Below are positions 1 to 11,795 of a stretch of DNA of 64,000 nt, in pieces. A program made the position numbers and the translations under genes. The notes beneath the pieces are model-generated. The model was given only the letters and a program-made list of their open reading frames with translations, was not told the origin of the DNA and made no database searches. Numbering within the stretch: position 1 is the first letter of the stretch; every line of letters starts with the position of its first letter. The DNA is taken from contig JAACJP010000006.1 of assembly GCA_013368375.1 (NCBI GenBank), forward strand, positions 1,054,001 to 1,118,000, given 5' to 3'. Origin of the DNA: Tricholomella constricta (Eukaryota; Basidiomycota; Agaricomycetes; Agaricales; Lyophyllaceae).

Positions 1-1416
1 AAGTCCCCCTTTCTTTGTTTTTATCGCCCAATACTCGATTAGCGATCTCGCGAGGTGTAGTCGTGTATAGTGGGGCGAAGATGTTCCCGAATCAATACAA
101 GTTCGCTGGCGTCTGATGCATTCCTCGATGTCGCAAGTCGCTCCGTCGAGGTCATCTATATCGTATTTATACCGCGCGAGATTCTGGAGCGAAAGGATTA
201 AATACGGTTCATAGATCAAGGCGTTCCTCCTCGTTAAAATCCTGTACAGCTTAACTGTCCAGATTCCGATTTCCAGAGCGTCCGAGTGTAGTTCAAGACG
301 GTGCAGGAGTATTGCAAGGTTGATCATCCTCCACGCTCCGTCCTGAATGGAGAGGTCCGCCGAATCGTCTTCGAGCCGTTCGATGATGTCGTAGATAATT
401 TTGATGACCTCGCGATGACGACGAGCAATGTCCTTGCTTTCTCCGGTATACCGTGGCATGGTCGTCTTGAAAGGCAGAAGGTACTCGTTGGTTGGTGCCT
501 CGTTCAGGAAAGCCCTGGAAGAGTCTACTCTCTTGAGGGAATCAATGACAGTTTCGACCTGACAATGTAGATGCAATGCCGATATCTCGTCTTTCGATAA
601 TCCGAAGCTAAGAGGCTGGATTGGGCTCGCTGTCGGAGAGTCTGTCTGTGAGTTTGTAATCGCGTTGTGGATTGGCATTAATTTTTTTCTCTCGTTCAAG
701 ATGAGGCTGAGCGTGCTTTGTATCTCGTTCCTCAAGTTGATATCCTTGTCGATCGAGTCGGTGTGCTTGCGGACGGCCTTCAGGAGCCGTACACTTCCAA
801 ATGTCTATTGAACGAGTATACAGCGAGAAAGCCAATGATCAGTCTGGTAGTGCTCTATGAGTTATATTTCAAAAATACTGACCCCGAATCTTCTGTGGCA
901 AGCTTCGACGGATTCCTTCAAGTCGACGATTTCTTTCTCAACCTTGCTGTACTCAGCCCAGGCACAGAACGCCGCTTGGGCCCTGTTGATAAGTCCGCCG
1001 GCCTTCTGGGATGAAAACCGAGATATCTCGCTGCATCTGATATATATAGCACGCAGGGTACTGTAGAAGGTCAGGTTGGTACGGCCCTTAAAGGGTGATG
1101 GCCTGCACATACGAGCGCAGCGTGTCAAGCGCGTCCTCTAGCTCTGGGTCGCCCTGAAGCAAGTGGCTGTGATCGGTGTCGTCGAGCTTCCCAAGCTGAA
1201 GAAGATCTCTTAGGACCTCGGTCGCAAGTTTTCGCGCATTTTTGCGGTTCTGGGGAAACTGGAACAAAACAATGAGTCTACACTCAATGAAGTCAATTAT
1301 CGTCGAATCCTTACCTTTTCAATTATCTCCTTGATTCCTTTAGCAAGGTTGGTAATGTCCTTTAAACACGCAGCAAAGGTTAGGGTGGCAGTTAATATCG
1401 TGATGGGGTCTGCCAT
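1..1416 (-). CDS. STAND-like N-terminal domain plus TPR protein (partial, runs off left edge)
   Basis: I rebuilt this from four exons: 1315-1416, 1113-1258, 883-1060 and 1-804. The three introns are GT-AG, 53-78 nt, and their phases agree. The start MADPITILTATLTF is typical of the helical N-terminal domain of fungal STAND (NLR-like) proteins, with KDITNLAKGIKEIIEKF next. The middle is helical. The last visible part (about residues 310-410) has TPR-like spacing, for example ILSLQNLARYKYDIDDLDGA followed by a paired helix. The protein reads 410 residues with no stop and leaves the window. In this family the N-terminus is an effector or signalling domain and TPRs are the sensor or scaffold; a NACHT/NB-ARC domain is not seen in this part. 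Function in non-self recognition is an inference from the family only. Confidence 0.6.
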
Positions 1417-2522
1417 GGTGTTAAAATGTTTGAACTTTGGGTGACGCACTTAAATGAGAGAAAAAGCGGTGTTACTTCACAGCGTGGAAACACGGCCTAG
1501 TTCCAATTTCTGCAATTCTATTTCTGGAAAGGTGATGGATGATCAGCTGGCCATCTCGCGGTCTTACAAGTAAGTGAAGCCGACCAAAGGAAAAATGCGA
1601 AGCACAGCTAAATATAAGGCGAGAACGATGCGATCAGTCAGGCCTTGTCTCCTGCCAGTGGAAGTGGCAACCGCGTCCCCAACGGCAATTCGATAATCTG
1701 TGTCATCATAACGCCGGGACACAAGTTCGAACACAGGTAAGTATACCTTGGACAGTTCGACAGTCTCTAGATTCTAGATGGAAGGTGCTGGAAGGTGTCA
1801 CTGATCGTCACGCCGTTACCTGTTGTGACTCAATCACAATTCCAGCGCCGAAGTGAGCTCCCCGGCCTCGGTGGCGTCAGCATAAGAATTGGCTAACTTG
1901 CATTTTTTCTACAGGCCGCAGCTCGAAAAAAACAAAAGAGGGCAATCATATTTGTACTGATGATATGCAGACGCCCTGTCTTGAACAGGCGTTCCTGTCG
2001 AGCGTTTAAATTGAGTACTGAGTATGTACTAGCTGAGAGGTAGTAGATTGCAAGGACAATACAGGCGTCTGGTGGAGACATGCAGACGATATTGATGTCT
2101 TGGAGTGAGGGGAGCCTATCTCTGGGATTCGGGACATCGGTATCACGATTCACGACCGTCGACATATTTACCAGAGGATCTGCGGTATAAAGAAAGAAAA
2201 GAACGACCGGATCACTATTATGTACTATGAGGATCATGATCATGATCGGCTGGGTCGACTCGGAACAGGGGTCGTTATCGCCTATATCGTGTTTTGGAAT
2301 GGCACGGGGATGGCAGGGGGGGATGGGTATTAGAGTCTACGAGCGCAGACAGTTTTATTTAAGTATGGCCCCCCGGTCACGGTGGTGGGTATACGATGGG
2401 TGATGGATCGCGGGGACTGATGTGTTTCTGAATCTGGCGTACTCAGGTATGAACACATCGAATGGCGCGGCGTGAGGACCACCCCCGACTGGGAGAAGAA
2501 CAATTATCGTGGAACATTAGGC
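1417..2522. other. Intergenic region, no supported gene
   Basis: This lies upstream of the STAND/TPR gene and downstream of the F-box gene. A 116-codon open frame on the minus strand (1893-2243) has no recognisable domain and no codon pattern that persuades me. No repeat or RNA gene was recognised. Confidence 0.5.
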
Positions 2523-3820
2523 TCAACTAAGCCACTCGCACGCTTCTGCGATGCCCAGATATTCCCCCTTGCTGTTTGGAACAAAGGCCATCGTGAAGGA
2601 GATGAGTTTGGGTAAGCGTGGGTTGCCCCTTTGAAGGTTTTGTATGATGCTCGGCGCGGATTCTGTGCGCACGCATAGACTGAGCGTTTCCATGGAAGAA
2701 GAGGCCGTTAAAAGGGCGAGCAGGTCATCGAGTTCGACGTGGAAGAGGATGAGGCTCCGCATCGAAGTTCCGGTCATTCCAAGGAGAAGGGAGGAGAGTG
2801 GAAACTCGCCTCTGTAAAGGTTTCCCGCAACTTCGAGCTTCTGGAGCACGGGGACGTGGATCAAAAGGACTGCCCTGATTGGTCCATAAAACACTTGGAG
2901 CCTGAGTTTCAGCAACTCCTCGAGGAATGGAAATGAGTGCTCTGAAATATGATGTCGGCGAAGGCGCAAAGTGAGATCTCCTCCTTGACCTCTAAATGTG
3001 TCAGCTGGCCCCAAGGAAGTAGAACGGCGGACGGGTGGACAAGTATAGGTGTGATGATGAGGATGACTTCGCGCAGACGCGGGGCATCATTGAACACCAT
3101 TATTTGCTCAGTTGAATCTTGGTCCTCCAGATGCTGATCTAGTCTCAGAGTTCCCAGCATTGATAGGCTGCCCCCTGGCAACGTAAAGAAGGGCACAAGA
3201 TGCTCAAAGTCTGAGGAAGTAATACAAAGCCCGGACAAGCAGGGCGAAATGGAGATGATGCTTGAATTGAGTTCTTTCAGGCAAGCGGGATCTCCGTCCT
3301 CTTTAGACATGGTCAAGGAAAGAGTCAACGGACGGCCGTTGGAGCGACCAAGCCATGTTTTCATCAAGGTGTCGATCACCCGATGGTGTGGGGTTCCGAA
3401 ATGACGAGCCCTGATCAAAAGTCGATTCCAGAAGCTGGAACAGCTTTGCGCAGCGTTTCGCCAAGCAGAGCAAATGTGAGATAAACCGAGCGGCGATTCA
3501 GAGGTCCGACCAGGTATCGGGTATGGTGAGGTATATTCAAAGATTTTAATGAGAATTTCGAGGGGGACGTAGCGGATCGCAGAGATCATGTATTTGCAGA
3601 AATTGGCATTTTCCTCTTTTTGCGATCGAGCTTCTTTGAGCGCTCTCATGGTGTTCATCAAGTGATTGACCTGTAGCTGTTTTCTGGCGGACTCGGCGGA
3701 TACTGGGCGCGCCGTGTGTGCAAATAGGCGCAAATACCACGACACGTCATGACGACAAAAAGTCAACATCAACTTTTTACCAAAAGTCCATGAACGTCGT
3801 CGTCGTCTGAGCTCAGCCAT
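2523..3820 (-). pseudogene. F-box protein gene with a frameshift near its middle
   Basis: An F-box motif is readable as ISAIRYVPLEILIKIFEYTS, followed by PLGLSHICSAWRNAAQSCSSFW, the usual agaric F-box layout (F-box, then W-R-x-A-A and S-x-W). Plausible starts are 3818-3820, 3767-3769 or 3656-3658; the first would share its CCATGG with the start of the gene on the other strand. The frame reaches a stop near 2909, while the LRR-like continuation (LLKLRLQVFYGPIRAV and on to 2523) lies in another frame. A one-base indel near 2919-2930 explains this better than an intron, because no donor or acceptor pair fits. A related F-box start occurs at 43773. F-box proteins are SCF ubiquitin-ligase adaptors; this copy is probably broken or recently decayed. 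Confidence 0.65.
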
Positions 3821-6582
3821 GGTTGTAGCACGAAAGACTCCGGCTGCCCCAGCCCCGCCCGCCTCCCGCTCAACCTCTTCCCAGCCCCTCCCCCGCGCTG
3901 CAAAACAAAAGGCCACCCCAGTGGTTAGGCCTTCTGAATCAAAGCCTACGAAATCAAAATCGAAGCCTGCTCTAGTAAAAGTCAAACCAAAGGTGCGGCA
4001 ATCGTTTGCATTATTTACGCCACACCTAACGCTTCTTCTTCAGCCCGCAGATGCCTCGTTTTCGCGACGATTGGTCCTGCTGCTGCTGTCCGTGCTCAGC
4101 GTCTACGCATTGACCGTATGCCGCACTGACTTCCCGCGCACATCACCGGTTTGCAAATCACTCGATGCCTACCGAACACATATTCTCGATCCCTATGTCG
4201 TGCCCCCTCTACAATCCTTGTTGCACCACACAGAACCCCACCTCGCCCCTCTCAAACCCTACGCCACCTCGACCATTACCTTCACTCGCACCCACATCAT
4301 TCCTCCTGCCTCCGCCGCCATCTCCTTCACCCGCACCCGCATCATTCCTCCCGCCTCCACCGCCCTCTCCTTCATCGTCGCCCAATACAACGTCCACGTC
4401 GCCCCCCGCGTCCGCTGGTTCTTCATCGACCAATACTGGAACGGTATTATCAAGCCCATCTACTTCAAAGGCCCCCACCCCTTCCTCGAGGCCCAGACCC
4501 GCCCCTACAGAATCTTCTACCACCGCTTCGTCGTCCCATTCGCCCGCAAGACTGCAGCCCAGGCTCAGGTGTGGTACACCCGGACCCGCCCGCATGCCGT
4601 CGCGTACTTGAAACTCGCGAGGCTCCAAGCGTGCAATGCGTACAAGGCAGCGAAGCCTCATGCCCTCGCAGCATACGCCCGTGTCCGCCCACACCTCGTT
4701 TTCGCCCTCGATAGAGCAAAGGTACAAGCGCTGCTGGTTGCGCGCAAGGCTGGTGAGGCCCGCAGGGAGTTTGTGGACCCCCATGTTCGCCGTATCTGGG
4801 AAAAGGTCGGCGAGGCTGAGGTTGTGTCTTCGTCTTCAGAGTCCGTTGTCCCCGTCACCTCCACAGCGACGCCCACCCAGGCGTCGGCGGATGAGCCTAC
4901 CCCCATGGCAACCCCTCCTGATGATGCCGCATCCGCGTCTTCCGTCATTCTCGAGTCCGCACACGCACACTCCAGCGTGCTCGCTTCTGCCTCTGCATCC
5001 GCCTCTGTCGCTGAATCCGAGCCTAAGCCAACATTAGAGGAAGCACCCACGTCTACACCCACTGCCATGTCCACTGCCATTGCCACACCCTCTTCCTCCT
5101 CCGACGCCGCCTCCTCGTCCTCATCACAGGAAGCAGCTGCAGTCACTTCATCCCAGGAAGCAGTCATCCCACCCCCCTCCGTTCCCGCCCCCGCCTCCGA
5201 ATCCCCCATCCCCACAACAGAACTCGCCGCAGAATCCGCCGCCTCAGTTGTAGCCGCGTCCCTTCACGCTTCTGCCACTTCCCTTTCTTCTGATTCTGAC
5301 GAGGTAGACGACTTCCTCAAGGATATCGGGCTCGATAGCGAGGGACAACCAGACTCTGCGTCCAACACCGACTCGCAAACATCCTCCGATGCGGACACCC
5401 AAGCCCAGGCATACGGCGACGCGGAACCCTCGCCGGAAGAGCGCCTGCGGCTCACAGCCGAGAAGCGCGCGGACATCACGGGGCGGCATGTGCGCTGGCA
5501 GGCGGAGCTGGTTGCACTTGTGGATGAGCACACGAGCAATGTGAAGGGTGTGTTGGGGGATTTGAGGAAGAAGGCTGCTCGGGAGCTTAAGGGGTGGGGA
5601 GAGACTCAGAAAGGGAAGGGGAAGGGGGTTTTAGCGGATATCGAGGAAGAGGCGGAGAGGCTTGTAAGAGGCTTGGAGGGGTATTTGCGGGGGGTTGAGG
5701 AAAGGGTCAAGGGGAATGGCAAGGAGGATGAGCCAGGGCGGGCGACGGAGAGGCAGAAGTGGGACAAGGTGCTGGAGAAGGTGGAGGAGCGGTTTAGGGA
5801 CAAGGTGAGGGATGTACAGAGGGAGGTCCATGAGTGGTTCGTCGGGAAGAGGGCTGAGGAAATCGATGAGGTCCGTGTCTTTCTTTCTTTCTTCGAGCAC
5901 TGCATATACTCAAGGATTTGTTGTTTTATTCAGGTGAACGCAGCGGCAGCTACCGTCAAGGCATTCGCGGAGCGCGCACAGACTGACATCGGGCTCGACT
6001 ATGCCTGGCTCGATGATGTTACCTACCACGATTGGCAGAAATATCATGATCTCATGCGGAGTGCGTCGTTTCCCTCAAACACAGCAACATAAACTTTAAC
6101 TAACGAACGCCCCTGCCCACACAGCCTCAGAGAACTTTACGACCCTCGCCAACGCACTTCAGGCCGCCGTCGACCCGCGCGGGACGAACGTCCTCGTCGA
6201 CGCGCTCAATGATCTCGAGGAGGAGGTAAACGAGGTCGTGCACGGGTTCGGGGTGCTTCTGAGTGGCGTGCGGAGGCGCGCAGAGGGGCCTGGGGGCGTA
6301 TTTTCTTTGGACTGGGCGACCAAGGGAGAGGAGGAGCACGAGACGAAAGAGAATAATGAGGAAAACGAGGAGAAGGAGGGCGAGGGCGACGAAAGGGTGT
6401 CGATACTCCCGATTGAGCCGCAGCCGACTGGGGAAACGGAGACGAAGGCGGGCGGTGCGATAGGCGTGGAAGACGTGTTGCTGGGCCGCTCTAAGGAAGA
6501 GGTGGAAGCGAAGCTCGCGGATGTGCCTGTTGAGTCTGAGGCCGCCGCGGCGCGTGCGCGGGCGACGAGGGAGGAGCTGTAA
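3819..6582 (+). CDS. Conserved basidiomycete-type membrane/coiled-coil protein, 861 aa, function unknown
   Basis: Four exons: 3819-3992, 4044-5870, 5934-6060 and 6125-6582; all phases close and give 861 residues. The first intron is supported by a paralogue at 33944-35149 with an intron at the same place. Order of regions: a basic Ala/Pro/Lys N-terminus, one hydrophobic segment (about residues 67-82, LVLLLLSVLSVYALTV), a conserved stretch (HILDPYVVPPLQSLLHH, then repeated ITFTRTHIIPPAS-like units), a long Ser/Ala/Pro-rich region, then a charged, probably coiled-coil C-terminal half (AERADIT...WQAELVALVDEHTSN, and DIGLDYAWLDDVTYHDWQKY). I do not recognise a named family. A single-pass membrane protein with a cytosolic or lumenal coiled coil is the most that can be said. 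It is divergently placed to the F-box gene, sharing the CCATGG start region. Confidence 0.75.
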
Positions 6583-6870
6583 GCTGTGTGTTGCTTGTTC
6601 GTTTTTCGTTCTGTGTGCTGTGTTGCTTGTTACTCGTTACCCATTACCCGCTTATTTATCCCCTTTTTATTTATTTTCTTCTTCCTTCTTTCCCCTTTCC
6701 TTTCTTTCTTCATTTTTATTCCTCGCGTCGACTGCTTATCTTTATATTTCGGTGGTTGAGGTGTGGGAGTCGGGGATAGATGATTATGATCAGGAGATGA
6801 TACGTACGTATATACACCAGTACTTTAGTTCAAACAACGTAGTGTACGGATTTGTATAGCTTACATGCTG
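6583..6870. other. 3' flank of the 861-aa gene, pyrimidine-rich
   Basis: A T/C-rich stretch (about 6640-6740) follows the stop codon and probably belongs to the 3' UTR. No other feature seen before the transposon target repeat at 6871. Confidence 0.4.
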
Positions 6871-6879
6871 CGGCTGCAT
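6871..6879. repeat. Left target-site duplication of the 7.9-kb element
   Basis: CGGCTGCAT stands directly before the left terminal inverted repeat and again directly after the right one (14779-14787). hAT elements make 8-bp duplications, so one of the nine bases may match by chance. Confidence 0.75.
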
Positions 6880-6974
6880 CAGACTCCAAACCAGTCGCGG
6901 GGCGCTTAGCTAATACGATTAGATAATATACCGAGACTATTCCGAAACTTGCAACACTATTTACACGCCCCAGC
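6880..6974 (+). repeat. Left terminal inverted repeat (95 bp)
   Basis: Matches the reverse complement of 14684-14778 at 94 of 95 positions. It starts CAGACTCC and ends CGCCCCAGC. Confidence 0.9.
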
Positions 6975-7309
6975 AGTGTTGGACGGTCATGTCCGAAACT
7001 CAAAAGTCAGGTCAGTGACCTGTTGACTAGTCACTGACCGGTCCTGACTCTGAGATATGACTTGACCGGCACGTGGTGCTCGATCACCGCCGGCCATTGC
7101 CGGTAAATCTAATCCGTTCTTATCGAGTCGCCCAAACTCACGATCATCGATGGTATTTCCTTGGTAGCTCTTCTCTACTCTTGTACCTCGATAATCTGCC
7201 GTTTCTACGAAATAAATCCCTCTTTCTGCCGACTGTGATGCGAGATTTAAGCGATCTGATTTAAATCTGGACATTTTGCTCTTTCTAATGCAGTTTATCA
7301 TCTTACTGA

Positions 7310-8982
7310 ATGCACCTTGACACTCCAGGACCATCTCGCACCGCGCCGTCGCGTAATCGTGGCCCATGGAGAGCCTACTTCCATGACCACCCCAAACTCA
7401 AGATCAACAATTCGATTGCAATGGCAACAGGGAAGGCCAAGGTTTACTGCAAACGATGTTTCAACGCGCACACTGCGGCGGCTCAGCTGGAAGATGCACA
7501 TGAAGTCCAGGTGGGTAGAAGGGTGACTGTTCGCAGTGTGGAGACAATCGAAGAGCACTGTGAGTCCTTTCTACATGGCTGCGCTTGTTTACCTGCTTTT
7601 ACCGATCATTTTTGTCCAGTATGGGCAATACGCGACACTAACCCCCAGAGTTCGATTGGATGGCTACGAGCAGCAAGCGGGACACTCAAAAACCATTTGC
7701 GTACATGTCTACATCAGCCGCAGGAGGTACGCAACGAGTACGCGCAGGAATCTCCGCGACGCCGGCAACAAAGCACGCCGCCACCTTTACCGCCGACACT
7801 CGCCACGCCGTTCAACCCGGCATTCAATTTCGACCCCTCTTCATCACTCTCTAGCCTCTCAGGACCTAGTCATCAGTATTCGGATGCCCGGCGACATTTC
7901 TTTGCTCTTGATCCTTCTTCTTTTGGCTCCCCACCTCCTGGATCATTGTCTCCAAGTCCTAGTCTTGCACCCTCAGATTCCATATCACGGACTGGCTCTC
8001 ACACGCGATCGTCTCATGCGCGGTCGCTTTCTCTTGGCTACAAGAAGTCTGGTGCTTCGAAGCCTGTTTCCCGAGTGGGATCAACCAATTTCGATCTTTC
8101 ACAGTGGTCTGATGCTCGGCAGGCGAGCTTTGAACGTGCTGTGGCTCGATTGACGGCATCGGCGGGGTTCTCGCTGTCTTGGGTCGATAACATCGAGTGG
8201 CTGAATTTATTGGAGGAGTTCATTCCAGCTGCGAAATCACCATCACGAAAGGTCCTGACGAAGCGTCTTATTCCAGCTCTTGTATCGGAACTTCGTGCGG
8301 AAGCGAAGGCAAATGTGAAGGGCAAAAATGCCACAGTACAGGCTGACGGATGGACGGGCGAGAACCATCACCACCTGATCGCCTTCATGATCACTGTTGG
8401 TGGAAAGGTAAGCAAATTCGTGCCCTGCTTCTTATTTGATTTATATTAATGATTTTCTAGCTCCATACTGTCAAAGTTCATGATGCCTCGACGGAGCGTA
8501 AGACTACCGAGAACTTGCTTCGTGTCCTGGAAGAAGTTGTCGAAGAGATCGAGCGTGACTGGGAAGCAACAGTCATCGCTGTTGTAACAGATGCATCCGG
8601 TGAATCACGCAAAGCTAGGCGGCTCTATGGAAAGAAGTATCCCTGGATTATTGTGCTTGATTGCTATGCACACCAGGTGCGCTTTTAAATATCATTTTAT
8701 GCTAGGACACTATAACTGATGCATGAACAAGATCAACTTGATTGTTGGCGATTATTTCAAGTCTAATAAGGACGTCCTCGCGTATACTGATCTAGCCACG
8801 GAGCTCATCGCATGGCTTCGCAGTAAGACACTGCTACTTGGATTAATTCGCCAGTCACAGATTGCTACACACGGGAGGACACTGGCTATCATCCGAGCTG
8901 TTCTCACCCGATGGACAGCCCATTATCTCGCTTTTAACCGCCTTCTAGAACTGCGAGGCGGCCCCAGCGACTGGCACAACTT
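7310..8982 (+). pseudogene. hAT-family transposase, N-terminal two thirds only
   Basis: Exons read 7310-7559, 7620-8407, 8461-8676 and 8732-8982 with GT-AG introns and consistent phases. The first part carries a BED-type zinc finger (VYCKRC ... GTLKNHLRTCLHQP). The middle has the hAT signature ATVQADGWTG and HHHLIAFMIT; the third exon has VVTDASGESRKARRLYGKK and ends LDCYAHQ, continuing INLIVGDYF. These are the N-terminal catalytic parts of a hAT transposase. The frame ends at a normal splice donor (TT/GTAAGTTTGG) and the next acceptor leads straight to a stop, so the C-terminal catalytic and dimerisation parts are missing. The start is not certain. Truncation coincides with the start of the helicase module. 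Confidence 0.75.
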
Positions 8983-9022
8983 GTAAGTTTGGTCGTGCTT
9001 GCCATCACCGGAACTCGCGGCA
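8961..9022 (+). repeat. Inner inverted repeat: hAT exon end/intron start, copy 1
   Basis: About 62 bp from the end of hAT exon 4 into its intron occurs again, inverted, at about 14635-14690, directly inside the right terminal inverted repeat. Similarity stops at CGCGGCAC on both sides. Confidence 0.8.
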
Positions 9023-9104
9023 CGCCAACGCCTCCCTGATATCTGCGCGCCCTTGCAGTCCATCTGACCTGACAGTCCATCCATTCAGGGAAACTTCATT
9101 TTAT

Positions 9105-11795
9105 ATGTCAACTTTGATTTATACCGTTCCTTCCCTCTCTAAACTGCAAGAGGAAGTCAGAAATGTCTGGGGAATACGGCCCTGCTTTTTTCAATCGCGA
9201 GACGCCATAATTCAACTCGAACGAAATAAAAACCTCATCACAATCTCCCCAACCGGCTCTGGCAAAACCCTCACATTCTGCATCCCATTATTGTTCAATG
9301 GCAATGGGATAATAATCATTGTGACTCCTCTCAACATCTTGGGAGACAAAAATGTAGACGACATGGAAAAATTGGGCATCAGTGCTGCAAATATAACGGG
9401 AGAGACCGCAACGGATGGAATATTCAAGGTACCAAATATCCTTACTTAATGTGGTCGTAACTTGACCGAGCTGCATGGCACAGGAAATTGAAGCCGGAGA
9501 CTATCGCGTCGTCATAGTTAGTCCCGAGAAAATCCTGAAGGACAAACGGTTTCGTGATCTATGGCAATCGAAAAAATTCACCGCACGTCTGTTCAACATC
9601 ACCTTCGATGAGGCTCACTGTATCAGTGAATGGGGAAATGATTTTCGCCCAGAGTATGCACAACTTGGACAGCTCCGGTGGTTGGTGCCGGCTCACGTAC
9701 CCTTCCACATTGTCTCCGCTACTTTGCCAGAGCTGATACTTAAAGACGTTCAGGCAAAGCTAAATATAAAAGCAGACAATACAACCATCATACATCGCTC
9801 GAATGATCGGCCGAACATCCACTTCATGGTAGAAGAGATGCAATCACCCGCAAACAGCTGGCTCGACCTTGATCGTATACTGCGGCTTCATGCAAACAGT
9901 GGTGAAAATCCACCGACATTTATGGTCTTCGTAAATAAGCGACGTGAGGCAGAAGATGGTGTCGAACATGAATGGAAATCCCTACCACAGCACCTACGAG
10001 AAAAGGTCGTCTGGTTCCATTCTGGCATGAGTGCCGAGTTTCGCGCCAAAATGATTCAAAAAATACGTGTCGGCGAAATATGGGGCATACTGTGCACGGA
10101 CGCAGCAGGAATGGTGAGTACTGATCATCATTCCATTGAATAATAATGACTTACGAGATGTTCCTCAGGGTTTGGACATTTCAGATATCGAGCTCGTTAT
10201 CCAGTGGCGGTATACGCCATCGTTATGTACCGTTACACAACGTTTTGGTCGAGGAGCACGCCAGGGAGACAAAGAAGCAACGGGGATCTACCTTGTCGAG
10301 CCAAAATACTTCGACCACTGCAAGAAGAAGGTCAGTGGTATCCAAAAACGCAAGCGGGGTAGGACAGCCAAGGAGAGGAAGCTTCGAAGGAAAGTGCGAG
10401 ACAACGAGCAATGTCTTGAGCAGGACTCGGATGAATTCGTGTCTGATAGTGATGCTTCCGATGGCGAGGGTTCAGGAAATGCGTTGGCTACTCCTGTAGG
10501 TGGGGTGAATCAAGCCTCAGACGTGGCAATGGAAATAGGTCACGATTCGGGCTTACCTCAATCCATACACGATGCAGCACCTGGAGCTCCCCAAAAGGTC
10601 CCACATCCACTGAAGACAGGCCTACTACCCTCCCCCTACTCGATGTCTCCGGAAGAATATGAGGCGACGGCAATGGACACCTTCATTAATGCTCGCTTGC
10701 GAGGTATCTGTCGGCGCACCGTGACTGATCACTATTTTGGCAACCATAAGCTGGGTGCGTAGTCCATTATGATTGACTCACCATTCTCATATAACGTGTT
10801 CCACAGACAAAGAGAAATACTGTTGTCGTCGATGTGAACGGAGGCTGTCACGTTTATGTTGTGACACTTGTAATCCAGGATCATTTGTCCTTGTGTCGCT
10901 CAACCATCCAGCTGTCAAGGCCACAAGAGGAAAACGAAAGGTAAAAGCAGATAAATACACCATGAAGCCCCACGACCATGGCCTGAAGGATGCACTCGAT
11001 GCCTGGCGTACCAAGCAACTTGCAACTGACTTCGAGGGGGATGACTTCTTTGGACCACAAATGATTCTCTTGGATGACCTCCTCGATCGCATTGTTGACC
11101 TTGCCCACTACTGCAAAATTCCAGACGTCGAAGCTCTCCTTCACCAAACGAGTTGGCGCTATGCCTCGAAATATGGTCCCGCCATTCAAGAACTTGTCTT
11201 CAAATACCAGCCAGAGCCGCCATTGGCTCCAACCCCTGCTCTCATTCCTCCAACTACCGAGTCAGCTTCTCAGGCAGTGCCTGTGACGTGTTCTCCACTT
11301 TCTTTGCCCACTAAAAAGGCTCGTCTTTGTTCTGCCTGTGGCTCATTCACGCATATTGGTATGTTCTCTCAATTTTTTCGATCGTGTTTCACGAAAACTG
11401 ACAAACTCGCTCAGCATCGAACAAAGTCTGCCCTAACTACAGGCCGGTGATACGAAGGCAGATAAACGACGAGAATGTAGACCCCGCATCAACGAGCACT
11501 CCTAGTCAGCCACTGGCTTCGAAGTCCAAGCAGCAACGACAATGCCATGCATGTGGCGAAATGGGTCATATTGGTGCGTCGCTTTTGTGCTTCTATGTAT
11601 ATACCTACCTGACTGTCCAATATGTGACTAGCTTCGAGTAAAAAATGTCCTGCGTGGAAACCAAAGGAGGATCGGGTGAAGCTGGATCACAGGTCTCTAT
11701 CCTCGTTGCACCCAGGATGCTCGGCATCATCAACAGATGCTCCTCCTGTGCCAACGGTCAGTGGTCTGCCATCAGATCGTTTCCTTCGACGCTGA
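9105..11795 (+). CDS. RecQ-like DEAH-type helicase with two CCHC-type zinc knuckles
   Basis: Six exons: 9105-9428, 9484-10113, 10169-10754, 10807-11358, 11415-11573 and 11632-11795. All phases close, giving 804 residues. Motif I is SPTGSGKT, motif II is FDEAHCISEWG (RecQ form), motif III is VSATLP, and the second RecA fold shows WFHSGMS, ILCTDAAGMGLDI and QRFGRGARQ, all intact. A Cys-rich block follows (YCCRRC...CCDTC), in the place of a RecQ zinc-binding region. The C-terminus has two CX2CX4HX7C-like knuckles, CSACGSFTHIGASNKVC and CHACGEMGHIGASSKKC. It is an ATP-dependent 3'-5' DNA helicase by family. Its last 38 bases overlap the end of the convergent DUF6589 gene. All catalytic motifs are present, so it may be active. 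Position inside a transposon suggests a role in its replication or excision; this is inference. Confidence 0.85.

Noticed and set aside
1893..2243. 116-codon minus-strand frame
   Set aside because: No motif, no neighbouring exon that fits, composition unlike coding sequence nearby.
4209..5215. Several overlapping frames on both strands within the 861-aa gene
   Set aside because: Shadows of low-complexity Pro/Ser/Ala coding sequence.
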